The position numbers and the translations under genes are program-made. Of a stretch of DNA of 64,000 bases, positions 58,497-64,000 are shown piece after piece (positions within the stretch are counted from its first letter, which is position 1; every line of letters begins with the position of its first letter). Location of the stretch: the NCBI GenBank assembly GCA_017389705.1, contig JAFPEE010000100.1, positions 26,106-90,105 of the forward strand. Reading direction: 5' to 3'. Under the pieces are notes generated by a model. That model was not told the DNA's origin. It saw nothing but the letters and a program-made list of their open reading frames with translations, and did not search any database. The DNA comes from Prevotella sp. Its GTDB lineage: Bacteria; Bacteroidota; Bacteroidia; Bacteroidales; Bacteroidaceae.

Positions 58497-61391
58497 TTAC
58501 AGTTTGCCAAGGAGTTGTTTGGCGACGGTGACGGCAGAGTTGGCATTGTCCGAGTAGCCGTCGGCACCGATTTCGTCAGCGAAGCCTTGGGTGACGGGGG
58601 CTCCTCCAACCATGACCTTCACCTGGTCACGAATGCCAGCAGCCTCAAGGGCATCGATGACGTCCTTCATATAGCCCATCGTGGTGGTGAGCAAGGCTGA
58701 CATACAAAGGATGTCGGGCTGGTTTTTCTTGACCTCTTCGATGAAGGTGTCGGCAGATACATCGATACCAATGTTGATGACCTCGAAACCGCAACCCTCG
58801 AGCATTGAAGCCACGAGGTTCTTGCCAATGTCGTGCAGGTCGCCCTTCACCGTACCGATGACCACCTTGCCCAAAGAGGTGGAGGCTGCGCCTGCCAGCA
58901 TGGGCTTCAGCAGTTCGAGGGCTGCTTTCATGGCACGACCAGCCATTAGCAGCTGAGGTACGAAGGCCTGACCGTCCTGGAAACGCTGACCTACCTCGCC
59001 CATAGCACGAATCATCTGTCCGTTGATCAAATCCTGTGGTGCTATCTGCAGGTCGATGGCATCTTTCGTAGCTGTAGCGGCCTCGTCGCTCTTACCTTGA
59101 AGGATGGCATCATAAAGACGCTCGGCAGGAGTGTTTTCTGCAGCGGACTTACACGGATTAACACGGGAGTCCGAAAAAGTCTGCTGTTGTCCGCTGCCCC
59201 CCAAAATTAAATCTGCTGTCGTCCGCTGCTTCTCTCCTTCTGTCAGCGGTGAGAGGAAGATACCGGGTACGGGTTCAATGGCCTTTGCTATCAGACGGAT
59301 GTGTGCATCGGTGGTGCCACAGCATCCTCCGATGATGCTTAGACGATGATTCTCAAGCAAGGGCCAAACATCTGCCAACAGACTCTCTGGCGTCTTGCTG
59401 TAATGTCCACCAGCGTCAGGCATGCCTGCATTGGGATAGAGGCTAACCTTGGTGCCAAAGTGAGCCAATTGGCAAACCAGTGGCGTCATCTGGGCGACAT
59501 CGGCTACGCAGTTGATACCTACAGAGAAGAATTCTTCATTCTTCGTTCTTAATTCTTCATTTAAGAACGCCACGATGTCCTGTCCCAGCATGTTATGCCC
59601 ATCTGCCGTCGTCACATTGAAACTGAGCATGATAGGCAAGGAAGGAGCTACCTGCTTAGCTACCTCGATGGCAATACGGGCATTCTCTACATCGAAGATG
59701 GTCTCGATGAGCAAGGCATCGACGCCACCATCGGACAAGGCTTGTATCTGTTCGGCATAGGCTTGACGAAGCACCTCTTTATCAAGTGGTTCGCCATTAG
59801 TCGCCATAGAGGTTGTACGACTCGTGGGACCTATACTGCCTGCTACATAGCGGGGCTTCTCTGTGGTTGAGAAATCGTCAGCACACTGACGGGCTATCTT
59901 GGCTGCAGCGAGGTTGATGTCGCGACAGTAGTCTTGCAAACCATAGTCGCCCAAGGAGATGCGCTGGGCGTTGAAGGTGTTGGTCTCAATAATATCGGCA
60001 CCGGCCTCGAGGTATTTGCGATGGATGTCGCGAACAACGACGGGACACGTCAGCGAGAGCACATCGTTGCATCCCTTCAGCTCTTTGGGATGGTTGGCAA
60101 AGCGAGCCCCTCGGAAATCCTCGTCGCGTAATCCGTACTGCTGTATCATGGTACCCATAGCGCCATCGAGGACGAGGAGGCGGTTGTTTGGCAACGGACG
60201 ACAACGGACTTCCTTGGACATTGGCTGTTGGTCGTTGTCAGCTAGCCCGTAAGAGTCCGCTGTCGTCCGCTGCTTTTCTTCCACCAGACGGATAATCTCC
60301 TGCACCTCGTCATCGGCTTCATCATGACTCTGGTATTCCTCAATGATGCGCATGGCCTGTTCGACCTCACGCTCGTTGTGGAAGTCCATCTCCAGGTGCA
60401 CACCATCGCCACCGATGTTGTCGAGCAATGGGCGTAGCTCGTCCAGGGTCACCCAGCAAGCCATGATACTCTTGCCATGAGAGAGAATCTTCTTATACAG
60501 GTCGTACCACTTAGGACTGCCTCCCTGTGGCTCACCCACGCCAGGGGTCCACTGAATGGCGTTCAGCTCGTCAATCTCGAGCAAGGCATTCAGATGATGC
60601 ATGGCGCCCACTCCGTCCAGATGATAGAGCGTATAGTCAATCTTCTGACACTGTTCACGAATGAAGGGTTGTACAAAGCGACGATAGTCGTCGACGCTGA
60701 TCATGGTCGAGATGTCGCTCTGCAGCTTCGACATCTTGCCAGGAGCCCATGACGAGAAATAGCAGAAGGCCATCTCGTCGCCCTCACGGATGATATCATA
60801 AAGCTCATCGAATACCTGAAAGTAGATGTCGTTAATTTGCTGCATCTGCCTTTCCAGCACCTCAGGCTGCATGACGGTGTCGAGCAGCACCTTGTCTGTT
60901 CCCTTCATGGCAGCAAGGACATCCAGACCCTCCATCAGGTCGGGCATGCCTACATAGTAGTGGCCTTGGGCTTTCTTCTTGCAGGCTTTCAGCAATGCTT
61001 TGTGCAACAGCCAGTTGGGATGGTTAGGGTCGAACTTGATGTCATCGGTATAGTTGGGATTGGGATGAATCCAGATGGTATCCTCGCCGCCTTCAAACAC
61101 ACCGCCAAGAATAGCTGCCAGCGAACCAGGACCCAACTGTGTGTTAGCCACAGGCAGCATGTCGGCCATCATACAGGAGTGTGCTACATACCAATCCAGG
61201 TATTCTGCACGCCACTCAGGGTCGAACCATCGCTGGTTCAGGTCGCGGTAGGGCTTGGGCTCAGGCACGTTAGCATGGGGCTTGACACCCTCTTGGAAGT
61301 GTTCCCACATGTTGAGGATGATGCCCTTGTGGTTCCACCAGTTGATATATCGCTGTTTGGTTTCTTCGAGATTCGGTTTCCAAGTATTCAT
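58497..61391 (-). CDS. UroD-like methyltransferase / homocysteine methyltransferase / B12-binding fusion (methionine synthase-like, no folate domain)
   Basis: A 964-residue protein in three parts. Residues 1-365: UroD-superfamily barrel (YHLDGVGAMHHLNALLEIDE; no HxC zinc motif). About 402-715: homocysteine S-methyltransferase, starting LVLDGAMGTMIQQYGL (Asp409), zinc ligands Cys628 (GINC), Cys690 and Cys691 (GGCCGTT). About 750-964: MetH-type B12 cap and B12 domain with D851-L-H853-D-I-G856. The pterin-binding domain of MetH (IIGERTN block) and the C-terminal activation domain are absent. The activation domain exists separately at 50192. Two repeat-derived linkers (about 369-401 and 721-750) join the parts. 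Likely product: methionine from a donor other than methyl-THF. Confidence 0.85.
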   Translation of the reverse strand: MNTWKPNLEETKQRYINWWNHKGIILNMWEHFQEGVKPHANVPEPKPYRDLNQRWFDPEWRAEYLDWYVAHSCMMADMLPVANTQLGPGSLAAILGGVFEGGEDTIWIHPNPNYTDDIKFDPNHPNWLLHKALLKACKKKAQGHYYVGMPDLMEGLDVLAAMKGTDKVLLDTVMQPEVLERQMQQINDIYFQVFDELYDIIREGDEMAFCYFSSWAPGKMSKLQSDISTMISVDDYRRFVQPFIREQCQKIDYTLYHLDGVGAMHHLNALLEIDELNAIQWTPGVGEPQGGSPKWYDLYKKILSHGKSIMACWVTLDELRPLLDNIGGDGVHLEMDFHNEREVEQAMRIIEEYQSHDEADDEVQEIIRLVEEKQRTTADSYGLADNDQQPMSKEVRCRPLPNNRLLVLDGAMGTMIQQYGLRDEDFRGARFANHPKELKGCNDVLSLTCPVVVRDIHRKYLEAGADIIETNTFNAQRISLGDYGLQDYCRDINLAAAKIARQCADDFSTTEKPRYVAGSIGPTSRTTSMATNGEPLDKEVLRQAYAEQIQALSDGGVDALLIETIFDVENARIAIEVAKQVAPSLPIMLSFNVTTADGHNMLGQDIVAFLNEELRTKNEEFFSVGINCVADVAQMTPLVCQLAHFGTKVSLYPNAGMPDAGGHYSKTPESLLADVWPLLENHRLSIIGGCCGTTDAHIRLIAKAIEPVPGIFLSPLTEGEKQRTTADLILGGSGQQQTFSDSRVNPCKSAAENTPAERLYDAILQGKSDEAATATKDAIDLQIAPQDLINGQMIRAMGEVGQRFQDGQAFVPQLLMAGRAMKAALELLKPMLAGAASTSLGKVVIGTVKGDLHDIGKNLVASMLEGCGFEVINIGIDVSADTFIEEVKKNQPDILCMSALLTTTMGYMKDVIDALEAAGIRDQVKVMVGGAPVTQGFADEIGADGYSDNANSAVTVAKQLLGKL
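59143..59230. repeat. In-frame GTCCGCTG-type repeat linker, copy 1
   Basis: Words such as GTCCGCTGCTT and ACACGGATTAACACGGGAGT encode the linker between the Hcy and B12 parts (residues about 721-750, ending in NPCKSAAENT). Confidence 0.6.
59529..59576. repeat. In-frame AATTCTTCATTCTT repeat inside the Hcy domain
   Basis: AATTCTTCATTCTTCGTTCT, then TAATTCTTCATTTAAG, encodes NEELRTKNEEFF just before the zinc Cys628. Confidence 0.6.
60189..60285. repeat. In-frame GTCCGCTG-type repeat linker, copy 2
   Basis: GTCCGCTGTCGTCCGCTGCT and related words encode the UroD-Hcy linker (residues about 369-401, EEKQRTTADSYGLADNDQQ). The protein repeats KQRTTAD in the other linker. Confidence 0.65.
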
Positions 61392-61417
61392 TGTTTCGTA
61401 TTATTATATATAATGTA

Positions 61418-61444
61418 AGACGCAGGGAAACCCTAAATGTCATC
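61418..61444 (-). promoter_or_regulatory. ECF-like bipartite element before the methionine synthase-like gene
   Basis: On the minus strand: GATGACATTT (61444-61435), 12 bp, CGTCT (61422-61418), 26 bp before the ATG at 61391. The first bases of the element also form the hemW stop codon (TGA at 61445-61443). Confidence 0.6.
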
Positions 61445-62528
61445 AAACGAGCATCAGTCCGCTCATCACCATGTCGCTGACAAAAAGGCCTTTGCGGGTA
61501 AGCACCAGGTGGTTGTCGTCTATCCTTAACAGTCCATCGCTGATGAAACGTTGGGCCTCCTTAAGGCAATGGATGCGATGGTGCTCGGAAAGTGAGGCGA
61601 GGTCCAGTCCGTCGCTTGTGCGAAGGGCTACTGTGATACGGTCGTTATAGCGGGTGTCGGCATCCAGCTGCTCTCGTTCAGATGGCAACTTTCCCTGTTC
61701 AATGGCTTCGATGTATTGGTGAATGTCGCTTACATTCCAGCTTCTGCTGTTGCCATCGTACGAGTGAGCAGCTGCCCCCAGACCTATATATGGAACGTCG
61801 TGCCAGTAGCTGCTATTGTGACGCGAGTGGAAGCCTGGACGGGCGAAGTTGGAAATCTCGTAGTGCTCATAGCCTGCTGATGTCAGCTTGTCTATCAGCA
61901 GCTCATACATCGCTCGCTCTGTTTCTTCATCGGTGGCAGTCACTCCCAAATGGTAGAGTGGGGTTCCTTCTTCCACCATCAGACAATAGGCTGACAGGTG
62001 CTCTACATGGAGGGCCAGGGCAGCGTCAATGTCATGCTCCCAGTCGCTGAGTGTTTCATCGGGAAAACCATACATCAGATCGATGCTGATGTTCTGGATG
62101 CCGGCATCCCTTAGCCTTTGTATAGCCTGTGGCACTTGGGCAGCCGTATGGCGGCGATGTAGGAACCGCAGGCGCTGGTCGTCGAAGGTCTGGACACCCA
62201 TTGAGACCCGATTGACGGGTAAATGTGACAGTGTAGCGGCTAGTGCATCCGTCACGTCATCAGGGTTGACCTCTATCGTCGTCTCCGATGCGGCATGGGG
62301 CAGAGCAGACAACAAAAGCCTCAGTTGGTCAGTAGTCAGCTGGCTTGGGGTGCCTCCACCTATATATATAGTGTCAAGTGGAGCCCTTAGCTCAGCCTGT
62401 CGTAATTGCCATTCCCTACATACTGCATCGACATACCTCTGGCGCAACCCCAACCCTGTGGTGGAGTAGAAGCCGCAATAGATACAACGACTCTTGCAAA
62501 AGGGAATATGTATGTAGATTCCTGTCAT
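61443..62528 (-). CDS. hemW: HemW-like radical SAM protein
   Basis: A 361-residue radical SAM protein that resembles coproporphyrinogen III dehydrogenase but in this short form is a heme chaperone. The start is MTGIYIHIPFCKSRCIYCGF: the CxxxCxxC iron-sulfur motif is residues 11-18 (CKSRCIYC), as in HemW. GGGTPSQL near 64, EVNPDDV and MGVQTFDDQRLRFLHRRHTA follow. The reading frame extends 357 codons upstream, but that part is antisense to the EF-G gene and was rejected. The MetH-like gene follows downstream, and both proteins use tetrapyrrole cofactors, which may be a coincidence. Confidence 0.93.
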   Translation of the reverse strand: MTGIYIHIPFCKSRCIYCGFYSTTGLGLRQRYVDAVCREWQLRQAELRAPLDTIYIGGGTPSQLTTDQLRLLLSALPHAASETTIEVNPDDVTDALAATLSHLPVNRVSMGVQTFDDQRLRFLHRRHTAAQVPQAIQRLRDAGIQNISIDLMYGFPDETLSDWEHDIDAALALHVEHLSAYCLMVEEGTPLYHLGVTATDEETERAMYELLIDKLTSAGYEHYEISNFARPGFHSRHNSSYWHDVPYIGLGAAAHSYDGNSRSWNVSDIHQYIEAIEQGKLPSEREQLDADTRYNDRITVALRTSDGLDLASLSEHHRIHCLKEAQRFISDGLLRIDDNHLVLTRKGLFVSDMVMSGLMLV

Positions 62529-62574
62529 ATCGAATACAAAAGTACTAATAAAGTTTAATATTTGAAAGCTTTCG

Positions 62575-62605
62575 TTGGTTTTTTGTGCGAAAATGCGTAC
62601 TTTTA
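62575..62605 (+). promoter_or_regulatory. Promoter of the EF-G2-like gene
   Basis: TTGG at 62575-62578, a 19-bp spacer and TACTTTTA at 62598-62605, 40 bp before the ATG at 62646. Confidence 0.6.
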
Positions 62606-62645
62606 CGACCGCTTTGTATACAATAAACCTAAAATAATAAGTAAT

Positions 62646-64000
62646 ATGAAAGTTTATCAGACAAACGAGATTAAAAACATTGCACTCATTGGCAGTGCGG
62701 GTAGCGGCAAGACTACTCTTGCCGAAGCAATGGTCTACGAAGCTGGCATCATCAAGCGCCGCGGTACCGTAGAGGGTAAGAACACCATGAGCGATTACTT
62801 CCCTGTTGAGCAGGAATATGGCTACTCGGTGTTCTCTACTGTTTTTCATGTAGAGTGGAACAACAAGAAGCTCAACATCATCGACTGTCCGGGAAGTGAC
62901 GACTTCGTAGGTGGTTCTATCACCGCTATGAACGTTACCGATCAGGCTGTTATCCTTATCAACGGCCAGTATGGTCCTGAAGTAGGTACGATGAATGCTT
63001 TCCGCAATACGGAGAAGCTGAAGAAGCCCGTGATCTTCCTGGTTAACCAGCTGGACCGTGATAACTGTGACTTCGACCAGATTCTGAATCAGTTGAAGGA
63101 GGTTTATGGTAACAACTGTGTTCCCGTTCAGTATCCTATTGCCACTGGTGCAGGCTTCAACAGTGTCATCGACGTGCTGCTGATGAAGAAATACTCTTGG
63201 AAGCCCGAGGGCGGTGCTCCCATCATCGAGGACATTCCTGCTGATCAGCTCGACAAGGCCAAGGAGATGAAGGCTGCTCTGGTTGAGGCTGCAGCTGCTG
63301 GTGACGACACCCTGATGGAGAAGTTCTTCGAGAGTGAGGACCTGACAGAGGACGAGATGCGTGAAGGTATCCGCAAGGGCCTCGTAACCCGCTCTATCTT
63401 CCCAGTGTTCTGTGTTTGCGCTGGTCGCGATATGGGTGTCCGTCGTCTGATGGAGTTCCTCGGCAATGTGGTTCCCTTCGTTAGTGAGATGCCTGTTATC
63501 CAGAATGCAGCAGGTAAGGATGTTCCCGCAGATGCTTCTGCTCCCACTTCGCTCTATTTCTTCAAGACAGGTGTTGAGCCCCATATCGGCGAGGTTCAAT
63601 ACTTCAAGGTGATGAGCGGTGTGGTGAAGAGTGGTGACGACCTGACCAATGCTGACCGTGGCTCTAAGGAGCGCATCGGAACACTCTATGCCTGTGCAGG
63701 TGCCAACCGTATCCAGGTTGACCAGCTCGTAGCAGGTGATATCGGCTGTACCGTGAAGCTGAAGGATGTCAAGACCGGCAATACGCTGAATGGCAAGGAT
63801 GTCGAGAATAAGTTCGACTTCATTAAATATCCTAACTCTAAGTTCTCTCGTGCTATTAAGGCTGTTAACGAGGCAGAGACCGAGAAAATGATGGCTGCCC
63901 TGCAGAAGATGCGTCAGGAGGATCCTACATGGGTTGTTGAGCAGTCTAAGGAGTTACGCCAGATTATCGTTCATGGTCAGGGTGAGTTCCACCTTCGTAC
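62646..64000 (+). CDS. fusA2: EF-G paralogue with altered GTPase motifs (EF-G2/FusA2 type), cut by the window end
   Basis: Only the first 451 residues are in the window. Clear EF-G architecture, but the G motifs deviate: G1 is GSAGSGKT (16-23) where EF-G has AHxDAGKT, switch I is QEYGYSVFS instead of QERGITITS, G3 is DCPGSDDF (80-87) with Ser84 at the catalytic His position, and G4 is NQLD instead of NKMD. Loss of the His should strongly lower GTP hydrolysis. Bacteroides have an EF-G2 of this kind which supports translation without GTP hydrolysis; the match is by motif pattern. It has its own promoter and is transcribed away from hemW. Confidence 0.88.
   Translation, partial: MKVYQTNEIKNIALIGSAGSGKTTLAEAMVYEAGIIKRRGTVEGKNTMSDYFPVEQEYGYSVFSTVFHVEWNNKKLNIIDCPGSDDFVGGSITAMNVTDQAVILINGQYGPEVGTMNAFRNTEKLKKPVIFLVNQLDRDNCDFDQILNQLKEVYGNNCVPVQYPIATGAGFNSVIDVLLMKKYSWKPEGGAPIIEDIPADQLDKAKEMKAALVEAAAAGDDTLMEKFFESEDLTEDEMREGIRKGLVTRSIFPVFCVCAGRDMGVRRLMEFLGNVVPFVSEMPVIQNAAGKDVPADASAPTSLYFFKTGVEPHIGEVQYFKVMSGVVKSGDDLTNADRGSKERIGTLYACAGANRIQVDQLVAGDIGCTVKLKDVKTGNTLNGKDVENKFDFIKYPNSKFSRAIKAVNEAETEKMMAALQKMRQEDPTWVVEQSKELRQIIVHGQGEFHLR

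Noticed and set aside
58497-61444. Cobalamin riboswitch before the B12-dependent gene
   Set aside because: Only about 50 bp separate it from hemW, too little for a cobalamin riboswitch. The gap before the UroD gene at 49188 is also too short.
62529-63599. A 357-codon upstream extension of the hemW reading frame
   Set aside because: It is antisense to the EF-G2-like gene. HemW proteins begin at the MTGIYIHIPFC motif, and a -7 box lies just before that start.

Overview
The window looks like chromosomal DNA from a member of the Bacteroidales, most likely Prevotellaceae. Evidence: promoters of the Bacteroidetes type (TTTG or TTGG, 19-20 bp, TAnnTTTG), lineage proteins (DUF4924, DUF4251, DUF4419, an EF-G2/FusA2 paralogue, BlaR1-TonB fusions), secreted proteins with type IX-like C-terminal tails, and plant cell wall enzymes. 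No rRNA, tRNA or CRISPR array was seen. No insertion sequence with a transposase was seen.

Layout. 1-6.6 kb: co-directional housekeeping run (DUF4924, rfbD, prfC, tsaC-like, a 26-residue membrane peptide, ClC channel, fmt). 6.6-11.1 kb: rpe, a lone ECF sigma factor, a GHMP sugar kinase fused to a nucleotidyltransferase, rfbA. 11.2-15.8 kb: three secreted hydrolases, two of them tandem paralogues. 15.8-18.7 kb: unknown protein, coiled-coil protein, zapA, rny. 18.7-22.6 kb: DUF4251 lipoprotein, ald, secreted subtilase. 22.6-26.4 kb: pectin-type operon (beta-helix protein, GH78). 26.4-38.1 kb: accessory island framed by four copies of a dispersed hairpin-bearing repeat and two decayed toxin-antitoxin modules. 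It holds a PLD-helicase, an Eco57I-type methyltransferase and a third gene, preceded by a roughly 300-nt structured leader. 38.2-49.1 kb: two GH43 genes and a divergent operon (beta-helix protein, GH31, SSS symporter, GH127). 49.2-50.9 kb: UroD/MtaA-like methyltransferase and a free-standing MetH reactivation domain. 51.3-56.4 kb: BlaI, BlaR1-TonB, thioredoxin-like, DUF4419 operon. 56.8-58.4 kb: three-gene HipBST-type module. 58.5-62.5 kb: unusual UroD-Hcy-B12 fusion and hemW. 62.6 kb to the end: EF-G2 paralogue, cut by the window edge.

What stands out. (i) The leader of the island operon has one segment that can pair equally well with an upstream or a downstream partner, which is the architecture of an RNA switch. 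(ii) The methionine synthase-like protein has no folate domain and carries a UroD-like domain instead. Its missing reactivation domain is encoded 8 kb away beside a second UroD-family protein. (iii) Both methyltransferase loci and both beta-helix operons carry the same bipartite upstream element (TGACAnnn, exactly 12 bp, CGTCw), which looks like an ECF-type promoter. (iv) Short repeat words recur at gene junctions and sometimes lie in frame inside genes. Several unrelated intergenic repeats share a period of about 22 bp.
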